Below, piece after piece: positions 46,849-56,158 of a stretch of 64,000 nt of DNA; the first letter of the stretch is position 1, and every line of letters begins with the position of its first letter. The stretch covers positions 36,275 to 100,274 of IMG/VR virus record IMGVR_UViG_3300011114_001049, one strand, 5' to 3'. The translations under genes and the position numbers were made by a program. Under the pieces are notes generated by a model. That model searched no databases. It had not been told where the DNA came from and saw nothing but the letters and a program-made list of their open reading frames with translations. Source of the DNA: a virus.

Positions 46849-48777
46849 ATGCCTGGCGTAAATGATTTAGCACAAACAAATTCTGCTCAAATTGCAGCTA
46901 GCGGATTAATTAACGGCCAAGCTTATAACACTAAGGTCGATGGAGCAGTCGACGGTGTTGCAAATCAACCAATTAGAATAGTTGCAACTGAATCTCTATT
47001 CAATCCGTTTAATGTATTTAGGTATTCTAAGTTTGCAAAGGCAGTAGCTGGTCCTGGAGGAGGAACTGGCAACCCTGGTAATATTAATCTCGATCCATAT
47101 AAACTAAAATATGAGCGTAGCACAGTCAATCTTGAAAATTTTACGAGCTCGGAAAGCCTTAGACTCGCTGACGTTAGTGCTAGTCATAACCCGTCTGCTG
47201 TTAAACTTGTAGAGTGGGCAAATGATAATGCTAGAGATGCTAAAAACTCAGCTGGACCACTATATCCATATCCATATTCGATCACTGATTTTCTATGGTG
47301 TAAATATTATGGAAAGATACCAAATAATCGACTAATCACACTAAGAAGATATCCAGTACCAGTAGAAGATAATTTAATGATAGCGAAAGAAAACCTGCCG
47401 CTTGTACCGCTTGCTCAGGCAGTCACGTGGTTCGGTGTGGATACTGGAAACAAGTTGAGTGAGATATTAAAGCTAGATTGGGGATTTCCATGGGAGGACA
47501 AAGTTGCAAAGGTGCAGGAGGTTGAAGGAAACGAGGTTCAAGTGGCGGCTCTACTTGACGCAGCTGGAATACCAAAGGAAAATGAGAACCTAAGAAAAGC
47601 TCTAATTGCAACCTTGGGAAATTCTCAAAACAATGGACTGGCTGCAAGCGGAATGGATAAAAATTTGCAGGATTATGATAGGGATTCATATAAGGAGAAC
47701 GGTCCTTATTGGAATCGAGTATTAGGCCCAGTAAATATGATTAATACAACACAGATGAGAAGTGCAGGACTTAGCTTTGGAACAACGAGTAAAGCAATAA
47801 CTCTTGATTTTGAATACAATCTTAGGACCTGGTCTGGGGCAAACCCTAAAGTTGCCTTCCTTGACCTGCTTAGTAATTTTCTTTCACTCACATATAGCTC
47901 TGCTCCATTTTGGGGAGGAAGTGTACGTTATTTTCAGCAGACTGGATTCTTAGCACCAGGTTTTAATACAGATAATATTGAGAAGGGAAACAATGTACAG
48001 GGAGCAATCGATGTCATTAGTGGAACTGGTGCTCAGTTTATAGGTGCAGCAAAAGATCTTAAGGCTTGGGTAGACAGCTTGGGGGATAAATTATCTGCTT
48101 CTGCAAGCTTAGAAGATATTACAAAAGCACTTACAAGTAGCGCTGAGGATTCTAAACTAGGTCAAATGTTTGTAGGTTCACGACTAAGTTCAGTGATTCA
48201 AAAACCACTAGTGATGAGAGCTTTATTGGATGGTAGAGCAGTAGGTGAATGGCATATGATGATAGGTAACCCGATGGAACCAATTGCGGTGGTCGGTAAT
48301 CTATGTCTAGATACCTGTACCCTAGTCTTTGGTGATGAACTTGGCGAAGATGGGTTCCCAACAAGCATGAAGTTTACTGTGACACTCTCGCACGGAAGAC
48401 CACGTGCAAAACAAGATATTGAATCTATGTTTAACTTGGGAGGAGGACCTCTATCTGCATCAATGTTAGCACAACCTTCAAGTGCTTCAAATACCTTCGG
48501 TGAGAGTAACTCCCTTAGGATGAACAGTTATTATGGGTTACCTGTAAGTACACAAGAAATAAAAGCAGCGGCAACTGATCCGGCTGGCACAGCTACCTCT
48601 ACTACAACAACAACTGACTCGCAAGCATATAAAACAGATCAATTAAAAGACAGGGACACTGAGTCTACTAATTTATCCAATTATTTTAAACCTGCAGTAG
48701 AGAGAGCATATGGAAGTAACTTTGCAAACTCGAATATCTTACCTACTTACTTCTATAATAGAGTTACAAAAGATTAA
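46849..48777 (+). CDS. baseplate or tail structural protein
   Basis: 642 residues, first gene of the baseplate operon. N-terminal half with Asn/Gly-rich loops; the C-terminal part holds GEWHMMIGNPMEPIAVVGNL and MKFTVTLSHGRPRAKQDIE, a beta-barrel style found in tail-tube-related and baseplate proteins. The last 90 residues are Ser/Thr-rich linkers. It has no enzymatic motif. Role assigned from operon position and fold style. Confidence 0.6.
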   Translation: MPGVNDLAQTNSAQIAASGLINGQAYNTKVDGAVDGVANQPIRIVATESLFNPFNVFRYSKFAKAVAGPGGGTGNPGNINLDPYKLKYERSTVNLENFTSSESLRLADVSASHNPSAVKLVEWANDNARDAKNSAGPLYPYPYSITDFLWCKYYGKIPNNRLITLRRYPVPVEDNLMIAKENLPLVPLAQAVTWFGVDTGNKLSEILKLDWGFPWEDKVAKVQEVEGNEVQVAALLDAAGIPKENENLRKALIATLGNSQNNGLAASGMDKNLQDYDRDSYKENGPYWNRVLGPVNMINTTQMRSAGLSFGTTSKAITLDFEYNLRTWSGANPKVAFLDLLSNFLSLTYSSAPFWGGSVRYFQQTGFLAPGFNTDNIEKGNNVQGAIDVISGTGAQFIGAAKDLKAWVDSLGDKLSASASLEDITKALTSSAEDSKLGQMFVGSRLSSVIQKPLVMRALLDGRAVGEWHMMIGNPMEPIAVVGNLCLDTCTLVFGDELGEDGFPTSMKFTVTLSHGRPRAKQDIESMFNLGGGPLSASMLAQPSSASNTFGESNSLRMNSYYGLPVSTQEIKAAATDPAGTATSTTTTTDSQAYKTDQLKDRDTESTNLSNYFKPAVERAYGSNFANSNILPTYFYNRVTKD

Positions 48778-48782
48778 AAGAA

Positions 48783-49370
48783 ATGTTAGTAAATAAAATA
48801 GTATCTAGAAAGAAGCAGTTTACAACTGCAGTTGGGGATGTCATTGACGACCTAATAAGCGCTACTTTTGTGTATCCAACAAGATCCTTAAACCTTAGTC
48901 CAATCATAATAAAAGAGGAAGAGGCAATGCGACCAGATACCTTAGCAAATCGTGTATATGGAGACAGTTCCCTATGGGACATTCTTTTAAAATTTAACGG
49001 TATATCTAACCCTTTTTCGTTTGAGCCTGGTGAGCTTATTTTTTCTCCACCGATGGATACATTGATGCAAAGTGCAGTTGGACCCAAGACAGTTCCTGAA
49101 AAAGGAGAGGTTGTCGACTCGAACGGTAATGAGAAGAAATTAGTTAAACCTAGAAACAATACTGATGTTAAGAGACTTGATGCTCTTAGAAAAAAGGTAA
49201 AGGAACTTGTTCCTTCAAACGTTAATAAGACTGGAGTAAAAAATATTGTAACTAGAGACGGTCTAGTTGTGCTAGGTGGAAGCATGTCACAGTCTAGTGA
49301 ATCTAATAAGAGCGGATCTTTAAGTAGAGATAGGGTGATAACTAACTTAAACAATAACACTAAATTATAA
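48783..49370 (+). CDS. gp53: gp53-like baseplate wedge protein (LysM-like)
   Basis: 195 residues. The middle has the family motif R-P-D-T-L-A-N-R-V-Y-G-D-S-S-L-W-D-I-L-L-K-F-N-G-I-x-N-P-F followed by E-P-G-E-L-I-F. This is the LysM-like element of T4 gp53, which joins wedges in the baseplate. The Lys/Ser-rich C-terminus is not conserved. Six bases after the previous gene and two before the next, in one operon. Confidence 0.7.
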   Translation: MLVNKIVSRKKQFTTAVGDVIDDLISATFVYPTRSLNLSPIIIKEEEAMRPDTLANRVYGDSSLWDILLKFNGISNPFSFEPGELIFSPPMDTLMQSAVGPKTVPEKGEVVDSNGNEKKLVKPRNNTDVKRLDALRKKVKELVPSNVNKTGVKNIVTRDGLVVLGGSMSQSSESNKSGSLSRDRVITNLNNNTKL

Positions 49371-49371
49371 C

Positions 49372-50844
49372 ATGGCACTGGACCAAATCATACTTACTAC
49401 ACTGGACCCAACCTTAAGCTTGGTAGAACTGACTGATCTAGACGACTCTAGAGATGTTAAGTCACTTGCCCTTACGAAAAAGCCCAATCATAGACCAAGT
49501 ACTGCGCAAACTGCAGGTAGAGACGAGCCGTTCATACAAATAAATGGCTACTCCGTTCTTAATATAGATTCGTTTATAATAGATGAAACTAACTTTTTAC
49601 CAAGTATGACTCTAATCTTCGTTGATGAGTCTGGAGAGTTTAATGGAAATTCTTTTCCTAAAACAAATATGATAGTTAGTTCCTATGTGAAAGTAGCTAA
49701 TGGAAAATTTAAGCCGTTACGCCAAGACTGGTTAATAACTTCAATTCGATCTATACCGACTAAAAAAGGAAATTCTGATTCAGCATCAGGTGGAATAGAA
49801 TACGTCATAAAAGGGGAACTGTTCATACCTAGATTCTATAACAACGTCTCTAAGAGCTATGCTAGCCTTACCTCAAAGGATGCTCTATTTAAAGTGGCAG
49901 AGGAACTAAAAATAGGTTTTGCTGAAAACTTAGTTAAGCCAGCAGACTCAATGACGTGGTTAAACTTTAACACTAGCCCTGCTAACTTTATAAAAGACGT
50001 AATTAGTCACTCTTATCAGGATGAAGACTCTTTTTTTACTTCATTTGTTAACAAAGAATACTGTTTAAACTATATAAACGTTAATGTACAGCTCATGCAA
50101 ATGGAATCAGACAGTACTTTTAATACTCACCTTGATGCTGGTGCAATCGATACAAGCTCACTTTCTAAATCAGAAGAAAGCGATTCTACTACTCTAAACT
50201 TTCTTACTACTATGCAAAACAGCAAAGGGAAACCTCATTACATAGTAGGACTTTCTCTACATTCAGACCAAGGTCAAATTTTAAAGAGCAGTGGATACAA
50301 GAAGAGGATTTATTATTACGATTATACGTTAGAGGGAGAGCCGGCTGATAAGTTCGTAGACTATTTTGTAGCTCCAACAAACACGGTTGGACTCGCTGAA
50401 GACCAGGTACTTTTACCTGAGCCTGAGGGATTATCTGATGTAGGTCTTAAAAAGTGGATGAATATTGAGTACGGTAACACTCATCAAAACTGGAATCATG
50501 CTAAAATAGCAAACGATATAAATCTAAAGGAATTAGAAAAGATACAGCTTAAAATATCTTTGGCTGGAATAAATTTTCAGGTGATCAGAGGATCGGTGAT
50601 ATCGGTGATAATAACGCAGAGAGTTGCTGACCAGATTAGAAAAGAGAATGATCCAAGAAAACCAGCAAACGAAGGTAATCGTAAGGCAGAAGATGAGGTG
50701 CCTGATGTACAGCTAAGCGGTAAATATTGGGTAAAAGGAGCAAAATACTATTTCGATGGAGAGGCTAAAGAATTTAGCACAGAGCTGATCTTAGCTCGAA
50801 GAGAATGGGTTGCTTCTAAAAAAATAAAGACACCAAATGTTTAA
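49372..50844 (+). CDS. baseplate hub protein (gp27/VgrG N-domain-like)
   Basis: 490 residues. It contains DEDSFFTSFVNKEYCLNYINV, the pattern of hub proteins in which a short substrate-like chain wraps inside a ring, and a C-terminal beta domain with KISLAGINFQVIRGSVISV and YWVKGAKYYFDGEAKEFST. The spike protein gene gp5 follows two genes later. Hub proteins of gp27 type form the trimer under the tail tube. Assignment is by fold style and order. Confidence 0.6.
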   Translation: MALDQIILTTLDPTLSLVELTDLDDSRDVKSLALTKKPNHRPSTAQTAGRDEPFIQINGYSVLNIDSFIIDETNFLPSMTLIFVDESGEFNGNSFPKTNMIVSSYVKVANGKFKPLRQDWLITSIRSIPTKKGNSDSASGGIEYVIKGELFIPRFYNNVSKSYASLTSKDALFKVAEELKIGFAENLVKPADSMTWLNFNTSPANFIKDVISHSYQDEDSFFTSFVNKEYCLNYINVNVQLMQMESDSTFNTHLDAGAIDTSSLSKSEESDSTTLNFLTTMQNSKGKPHYIVGLSLHSDQGQILKSSGYKKRIYYYDYTLEGEPADKFVDYFVAPTNTVGLAEDQVLLPEPEGLSDVGLKKWMNIEYGNTHQNWNHAKIANDINLKELEKIQLKISLAGINFQVIRGSVISVIITQRVADQIRKENDPRKPANEGNRKAEDEVPDVQLSGKYWVKGAKYYFDGEAKEFSTELILARREWVASKKIKTPNV

Positions 50845-51976
50845 CTTTTTTAATGTAGCTAGAAGCGTAAATGGATTTAGAAGAGGGTATGTAACTGATC
50901 CCTTTGACGAACCTACTTACCTAAGTTTTGGTATAGATTTTAGCTTTGACGGACTTGATAATTTAACTGTAAACTCTCTATGGGCCAGCCCACTATTCGC
51001 ACAAGGAAGCACGGCTAATCCAAATTCTGCAAGTAGTTACTTGGGGTCAATTGGTAGAAACGACATGGAAGATGCACTAGCTACATTCAAGGGATCGCTA
51101 GATTACATTTCTACGAAAACACCTTGGTACTTTCAAAGCATTGGAGGTTTGGATAAGATGTATAAGGCTGCAACTGACATGACTAGTGCTAAGAAATACG
51201 ATCAAATTCTAACGATTGAGACGCTAGAGGCAGTAGATTTACGGATAAGTCAGCTTGCAAACCTGTATAGAGCAGCGATATATGACAAAGAGGCAATGCT
51301 TGCCAGGGTTCCTGAAAACTTAAGATGGTTTACGATGGAAGTTTGGGTGGCAGAAACTAGAAATATGAGGTTTGAAATACCAGGACTAGCGGGTAATGCT
51401 GCAAACGCACTAGGTATAAACACAGCAGCAATAAACGGAGTTGCTAGTAAAATATCATCGTCGCTGAGCGGGCTAGGTCTAATGGATGACGCAAACAGTA
51501 CCATCAAACAGTTTGGATTCATGAAATTTAAGTGTAGACAATGTGAGTTTGATTTCAGTGGTAGCTTTGCAGGTGGACCACAACCAATGGAGATAGCTAC
51601 TAAAAGCACGCCTAACACTAGTACGTTTGATATAAAGGTAGGTTATTTTGAGGAAGAGAGTGGATATTACGATGGAACTAAACTCTATGATGATGCTACA
51701 AAGAACAGGGTGAATAATCCATGGAGACAGGCAAAAATCTTAGCTGCTGGTGCTGGTGTACTAGACTCAGTAGTAGGTCTACCGTTTGTAGGTAATGCGG
51801 CAGCTAAAGGCATAGAGGCCGTTTCAAATGGATTAAAGACAATAGGTGGTCTTACTAACAAGGTGACTGACCCTATTACAAACCTTCTCTATGCTCCAGT
51901 AAAAGACTTGGGTGATGTATATCCAGACAAACAAAAACCGTCTTCTCCGACTAATTTAGGAGACGTATACGATTAA
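50837..51976 (+). CDS. baseplate/tail tube initiator-like structural protein
   Basis: 379 residues. It contains QFGFMKFKCRQCEFDFSGSFAGG and STFDIKVGYFEEESGYYDG, features of tube-like beta-barrel proteins (compare gp48/gp54/gp19 folds). The C-terminal region has small-residue stretches (LAAGAGVLDSVVGLPFVGNAAAKG) that may be a flexible connector. The start overlaps the hub gene end by eight bases. Role inferred from context. Confidence 0.5.
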   Translation: MFNFFNVARSVNGFRRGYVTDPFDEPTYLSFGIDFSFDGLDNLTVNSLWASPLFAQGSTANPNSASSYLGSIGRNDMEDALATFKGSLDYISTKTPWYFQSIGGLDKMYKAATDMTSAKKYDQILTIETLEAVDLRISQLANLYRAAIYDKEAMLARVPENLRWFTMEVWVAETRNMRFEIPGLAGNAANALGINTAAINGVASKISSSLSGLGLMDDANSTIKQFGFMKFKCRQCEFDFSGSFAGGPQPMEIATKSTPNTSTFDIKVGYFEEESGYYDGTKLYDDATKNRVNNPWRQAKILAAGAGVLDSVVGLPFVGNAAAKGIEAVSNGLKTIGGLTNKVTDPITNLLYAPVKDLGDVYPDKQKPSSPTNLGDVYD

Positions 51977-52007
51977 AACTAAATTAAATCTAAAGATATA
52001 ATAACAG

Positions 52008-52679
52008 ATGAGTAGAAATCACGATATAACGGCTAGAGACTTTGATGACCTCTTAGATAAACAATTCTTAGGAATAATTGTGGATATCGAAGATCCTAGA
52101 AAAGAAGGTAGGGCAAAGGTAAGAGTAGCAAGTATATATGACGAAATTCCAGTTGAAGATATACCTTGGGCATTTCCTAAAAATAGGGGAACTGTTTTTG
52201 GGAAAGCAGGTAAGGGCGGAGCTGTCTCTATACCTAAACTGAATTCAGTAGTTGCAGTTGTTTTTGATAACGGTAACCCATATTCACCTGAATATTTTGC
52301 TCTACAAGAATTAGCAGAAGACGTTAAGGGAGAACTAAACTCTGAGTATGCAGGAAGTCATATAGTTCTTTTCGATGGGGACCAGGAATTAAAGATCTGG
52401 TTTAGTGTAAGTAAAGGACTCACTCTTTCAGTAAAAGGAGCGTCAATTAATATAGACAAAGAAAATCAAATAACTATGAAGACTGATAATAAGGTAATTA
52501 TTGATTCTCCAAATATTGAATTAGGTAAATCATCATCAGCAGCAATTGCTGAATATTTGATTAAAGGTAAGACTTTTTTAAAGCTTTTTAATGCTCACAC
52601 TCACCCAGGCTCAGGAGCGCCACCTATTCCACAATTACTACCAGGTGTAGTACTTAGTAAAACAACAAAAACAAAGTAA
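52008..52679 (+). CDS. gp5: baseplate spike protein (gp5 / VgrG-like)
   Basis: 223 residues. Residues about 18-75 are the OB-fold domain with I-V-D-I-E-D-P-R-K-E-G-R-A-K-V-R-V and P-W-A-F-P. Residues 110-190 are a triple-strand beta-helix-like repeat (LSVKGASINIDKENQITMKTD), the membrane-piercing needle. The end holds H-T-H-P-G-x-G-A-P-P, the metal- or sharp-tip style PAAR-like motif of spike proteins. There is no lysozyme domain as in T4 gp5, so a separate muralytic enzyme must serve. Confidence 0.82.
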   Translation: MSRNHDITARDFDDLLDKQFLGIIVDIEDPRKEGRAKVRVASIYDEIPVEDIPWAFPKNRGTVFGKAGKGGAVSIPKLNSVVAVVFDNGNPYSPEYFALQELAEDVKGELNSEYAGSHIVLFDGDQELKIWFSVSKGLTLSVKGASINIDKENQITMKTDNKVIIDSPNIELGKSSSAAIAEYLIKGKTFLKLFNAHTHPGSGAPPIPQLLPGVVLSKTTKTK

Positions 52680-53263
52680 TGGAAGAACTAGCAGAACAAA
52701 TAAAAGGAATCAAAGAATTAGGTAACCTAGGTACAGACATACCTGGGTTAAATAAGGACAAGGTAATAGAAAACATAATTAAGAAGGATGAAAATTTAGG
52801 TGGATACCTAAAGATGATTGATGCTGATAAAGAGGAAAACATAGAGAGAGGAATGTCTAAAGAAGAGGCAGAAAAGAAGGCAAAAGAAGACGCAAAGGCT
52901 GTGCTTGATGGTGTAAAAAAGAGTCTTGAGCCAATGGTTGAAGAGGAAATAATCAAGATGAAACAGGAATATAAAATAGCAAAAGAAGCACTAGACTCTA
53001 TTCCAGCTGAAGTTACAGCAACTGTTGCAAACGCTGCATTACCAGCTGCATTACCGCCAGCTGTCCCTAATCCAGCATATACGCTAGGTGTGGCTGTGCA
53101 GACTAAGAAAAGCATTCTTAAAACTTTGAATGTCGTGCTGTCATCGTTGACTACTGTTCTAATGATAGCAACAAAATTAAAATTTAAGGTACCTGCACCT
53201 GTGATTGCACTAATCGCAGCAATAACGACTGTCACTAAATTACTTTCTGCAATCCCAGGTTAA
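52679..53263 (+). CDS. hypothetical baseplate-operon protein with hydrophobic C-terminal region
   Basis: 194 residues. The first 90 residues are charged and helical; an Ala/Pro hinge (AALPAALPPAVPNPA) leads to two hydrophobic segments (LKTLNVVLSSLTTVLMIATK, PAPVIALIAAITTVTKLL). The ATG overlaps the stop of the spike gene. It may be a tape-measure-like or membrane-inserting element carried inside the tube. Its TAA stop overlaps the minus-strand stop of the next gene. Confidence 0.5.
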   Translation: MEELAEQIKGIKELGNLGTDIPGLNKDKVIENIIKKDENLGGYLKMIDADKEENIERGMSKEEAEKKAKEDAKAVLDGVKKSLEPMVEEEIIKMKQEYKIAKEALDSIPAEVTATVANAALPAALPPAVPNPAYTLGVAVQTKKSILKTLNVVLSSLTTVLMIATKLKFKVPAPVIALIAAITTVTKLLSAIPG

Positions 53264-53868
53264 TTTACGTAGAGATTTTCAATACCTTCATAACGATAGT
53301 ATTTATTGAGTAGCGAGTCGGGGTGTACTGAGACTATGCTGTTATTTTTAGTAGATAGATTTTTAAAGTTTTCTAACATTAGCTTAAACCTAGGATCGTA
53401 CCACGTTTCATCATGTTTATTTAAAGAATCATAATCTAGCTCTTTCCAAAAATGACTAGGATTTGCCCATTTTAAAGATACTCCCGCAACATAAAAAGTC
53501 GCTGTACGATAGTTGAGGTAGTGTGACTTAAATATGGAAATAGCAGTTGTTACTGAATCAGGTAGAGACTTTTTATTGGGTCGATCGTAGACTTTAATCC
53601 AGTCTGGTAAATTTTTTATTTTCTTTGACTTATTTAACCAGTCGCTACTAAAACACTGTGATTTTGAGACTAGTGCCTTGACTACCTCAGGCTTCTTTTC
53701 TAGTTCCTTGAGTATCTCAAAATCGTTAAAGAAAAAGAAATTAGGTATGTGCTTTAACCAGATTCGATTAACGCCAAGCGTGATCACACTGGGGTCAAGT
53801 CGACTGAAGTCAATTTGATTTATTTGAGGATCGTTACCTAGGACGAGTATTTTTAGCTCTTTAACCAT
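53260..53868 (-). CDS. possible sialyltransferase-like or glycan-related protein
   Basis: 202 residues. Start M-V-K-E-L-K-I-L-V-L-G-N-D-P-Q-I, then L-D-P-S-V-I-T-L-G-V-N-R-I-W and F-F-F-N-D. This is the G-N-x-P/S...D-x-S-x-L...N...D layout of GT42 sialyltransferases and related O-antigen proteins; the later V-H-P-D-S-L-L could match their last motif. The match is at the level of pattern, not alignment. Last gene of the nonulosonic-acid operon. Confidence 0.4.
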   Translation of the reverse strand: MVKELKILVLGNDPQINQIDFSRLDPSVITLGVNRIWLKHIPNFFFFNDFEILKELEKKPEVVKALVSKSQCFSSDWLNKSKKIKNLPDWIKVYDRPNKKSLPDSVTTAISIFKSHYLNYRTATFYVAGVSLKWANPSHFWKELDYDSLNKHDETWYDPRFKLMLENFKNLSTKNNSIVSVHPDSLLNKYYRYEGIENLYVN

Positions 53869-54152
53869 TCTCTAGCATTTATTGCCTTATCGTCTATAAA
53901 AACATCGTATGCAGGCTTACCGAACCTAAGCTCGTGGTATTTAACGCCATACTCCTCTAGCTGTAATTTAGTAAGTTGAGAAAGGTCTCTGCCAGTAACA
54001 GTTCCTCTAGCCGTCCACAAAACAATATGGTGACCTTCTTCGTATAGTGAGTTCACCTTTGCAATTGCTTCTGGAATTGCGATAGCTGTGCAGTAATCTG
54101 TCTTTACTATTAGTTCAAGTATAGTATCATCGATATCAATGAAGTATTTCAT
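53853..54152 (-). CDS. small HAD-type phosphatase
   Basis: 99 residues. F-I-D-I-D-D-T-I at residues 4-11, L-W-T-A-R-G at about 45-50, and K-P-A-Y-D-V-F-I-D-D-K-A near 80-91 form a complete minimal HAD core without a cap domain. Similar proteins occur in capsular and nonulosonic-acid loci as sugar-phosphate phosphatases. In this operon it could dephosphorylate a nonulosonic acid 9-phosphate, but this is inference. It overlaps both neighbours by 16-17 bases. Confidence 0.65.
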   Translation of the reverse strand: MKYFIDIDDTILELIVKTDYCTAIAIPEAIAKVNSLYEEGHHIVLWTARGTVTGRDLSQLTKLQLEEYGVKYHELRFGKPAYDVFIDDKAINAREWLKS

Positions 54153-54441
54153 CTAGGTTTATTTTTTTTGACTCTTTATATTCTTTCCAAGAAGTTGCGT
54201 CCATTAGGTCAGGAAAAAGTTCACCATCGTTACATGACTCCTTTACGTAAAGTTTGCCAGGAACCGAACACCCACACTGTTTGCAATAACCTAGCTTAAT
54301 ACAGTCTTCTCTGCATACCCAACTACGATAGACTACTTGTTCCTTTTCATGATGAGGTAACAGGTCAATATAATCACCAAACATTTTAGCGTTTCCTTCG
54401 ATAAATTGAAGCACATTTTTGATTGTTATTTTCCTAGACAT
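54136..54441 (-). CDS. Cys-rich putative zinc-binding protein
   Basis: 101 residues. C-x3-C, C-x2-C-x-C and one further Cys (CREDCIKLGYCKQCGCSVPG ... ESCNDG) suggest one or two zinc sites. The end M-D-A-T-S-W-K-E-Y-K reads as a small helix. I recall similar proteins near glycan genes in marine phages and bacteria. Role unknown. Confidence 0.5.
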   Translation of the reverse strand: MSRKITIKNVLQFIEGNAKMFGDYIDLLPHHEKEQVVYRSWVCREDCIKLGYCKQCGCSVPGKLYVKESCNDGELFPDLMDATSWKEYKESKKINLDEILH

Positions 54442-54452
54442 ACTGGTTTTGC

Positions 54453-55340
54453 TTATTTTCCTCTTAGTGTTTTTCTCTTTTGCATCTCAGAAGGTAAAAC
54501 TTCTCTAGCGCCATATCCTCCACGAGATGATTCGACGTCACGTATGCTTTTTACCAATTTAATTAGACCTTGAGGCTCAACTGAGGCCATCTGATCGCTA
54601 CCCCAAAGGGTTCTGTCTAGAGTTATGTGGCGTTCTATCCAAGTTGCGCCTATTACTGAGGCTGCGACAGTTGTTGTGAGTCCAAACTCATGACCAGAAT
54701 AGCCAACTTCGAACTTTCTATCGAATTCACTAGAGATATGTTTCAAGTAAGTAATATAGTCAAGGTTTAATTCATGATTAGGCGAAGGATAGGTGGAATT
54801 AGTGTGAAAAACTACGCCAGGTTGCGCTGCGACTATTGCTGAGTCTATTTCTGATTGTTTACTCATCCCAGTAGAAATAAGTACTTCATCACAACACTCA
54901 TTAGCATAGGTAAGAAGGTCGAGATCAGTTATTAGGGCAGAAGGTATCTTTACCATGACACCACGTTTTCCGTTGGGCAGTTGTGTGTGATACTTTCGCA
55001 TGAAATCAACAGAATCCTTGTCCCAGACCGATGCAAACCAGCTGATTCCTTTCTCTCTACAATAATCATCAATCTCATCGTATTCCTTTTCCCAAAGCTC
55101 AATATCTTTTTTGTACTGTAAGTAAGTAGTCTCTTCTTTTCTCCAAGGAACTAACTTAGGTTTACTCTTCTCTGCTTCAGGTACACAGGAGTCAGGGTTT
55201 CTTTTTTGGAACTTTACATAGCTACAGCCAGCAATAACTGCAACATCTATTAGCCGCTTGACATTACCTATAAAAAGACTAGTATCTTTACCGTATGCAT
55301 AATTTAGTCCAATCTCACCGATTATCTTTACTTTTTCCAT
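54453..55340 (-). CDS. neuB: nonulosonic (sialic) acid synthase, NeuB type, without SAF domain
   Basis: 295 residues. The TIM-barrel synthase is clear: G-E-I-G-L-N at 7-12, V-K-F-Q-K-R at about 42-47, W-F-A-S-V-W-D, K-I-P-S-A, I-S-T-G-M-S, H-T-N-S-T-Y-P-S-P, G-Y-S-G-H-E and I-E-R-H-I-T-L-D. It condenses phosphoenolpyruvate with an N-acetyl-mannosamine-type sugar to a nine-carbon acid. Bacterial enzymes are about 340-350 residues with a C-terminal antifreeze-like SAF domain; this one stops right after the barrel (ends K-R-K-T-L-R-G-K). Exact product (Neu5Ac, legionaminic or pseudaminic-type) is not decidable. Confidence 0.88.
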   Translation of the reverse strand: MEKVKIIGEIGLNYAYGKDTSLFIGNVKRLIDVAVIAGCSYVKFQKRNPDSCVPEAEKSKPKLVPWRKEETTYLQYKKDIELWEKEYDEIDDYCREKGISWFASVWDKDSVDFMRKYHTQLPNGKRGVMVKIPSALITDLDLLTYANECCDEVLISTGMSKQSEIDSAIVAAQPGVVFHTNSTYPSPNHELNLDYITYLKHISSEFDRKFEVGYSGHEFGLTTTVAASVIGATWIERHITLDRTLWGSDQMASVEPQGLIKLVKSIRDVESSRGGYGAREVLPSEMQKRKTLRGK

Positions 55341-56158
55341 TCGTCGTATGGTATTTTAAATATATTTTCGCAAGGTCTAAGTTTGATATTGGCTAGGGCA
55401 GGAAAGATGATCTTGTTGAAGTTTAGTTCAGGATTTGCGTGACTAACGTTATTTATGTTATTGATAAGAGTACTTGCGCTTGATCTCTTGAATAGTGCCC
55501 GAGTGGTCGCTTCATACTTTGTTTTAAGATCTTTTCTTACAGTTTCCATGTGATGCATGGTGATGATATTATTGTCAAACTCATGAGTAGTGGTTGGATT
55601 AGATGATATTCCTCTAGTAGGATCACACTTTACGAAAAACCGATTAGTCATCTTGGAAGACTCGTTGATTTTACAGATAAAAGGTACTCGAGAAGGATCA
55701 TATCCTCGATGTAAGGTAGGAAGTTTTACATAATTTATGAATCGAACAGCAGTCAAACTATAATCTTTTTTCTCGATCTCTGATTTGGCAATCGCGAACT
55801 GTTCTTCTACATAAAACTCATCAACATCCATGCAAAGATAATGAGTGCAGCCTTTTTTAAGAGCACTCTTTAGACCAAAATATCTCTTTTCCATTTCATA
55901 TGACTTTGCTCTAGCTATTGAATTAGCTATACTGTCTTTTAATGGAGTAAAGTTAGAAAACTTACTTAACTCGTCGACTAATCCTCTAACTTTTAGAGAG
56001 TTCAGAATAATTAGGTCCTCGTTTTTTATCTTGTGGCCAAACCATGATTCAGTCTGATAGACTACTTGTACATAGTCTACATGTTTTCTTATCTGTTTGA
56101 TTGAGTGTTCTAGGAGTTCTATTCCATCAAACACAATATAGGATACTCCAAGTTTCAT
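55328..56158 (-). CDS. glycosyltransferase (GT-A, GT92-like)
   Basis: 276 residues. Starts with a Rossmann-like half (MKLGVSYIVFDGIELLEHS) and has M-D-V-D-E-F at about residue 115 as the DxD metal site, followed by F-I-N-Y-V. No membrane helix. Overlaps the NeuB start by 13 bases. One of four or five glycosyltransferases in the operon. Confidence 0.7.
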   Translation of the reverse strand: MKLGVSYIVFDGIELLEHSIKQIRKHVDYVQVVYQTESWFGHKIKNEDLIILNSLKVRGLVDELSKFSNFTPLKDSIANSIARAKSYEMEKRYFGLKSALKKGCTHYLCMDVDEFYVEEQFAIAKSEIEKKDYSLTAVRFINYVKLPTLHRGYDPSRVPFICKINESSKMTNRFFVKCDPTRGISSNPTTTHEFDNNIITMHHMETVRKDLKTKYEATTRALFKRSSASTLINNINNVSHANPELNFNKIIFPALANIKLRPCENIFKIPYDEWKK

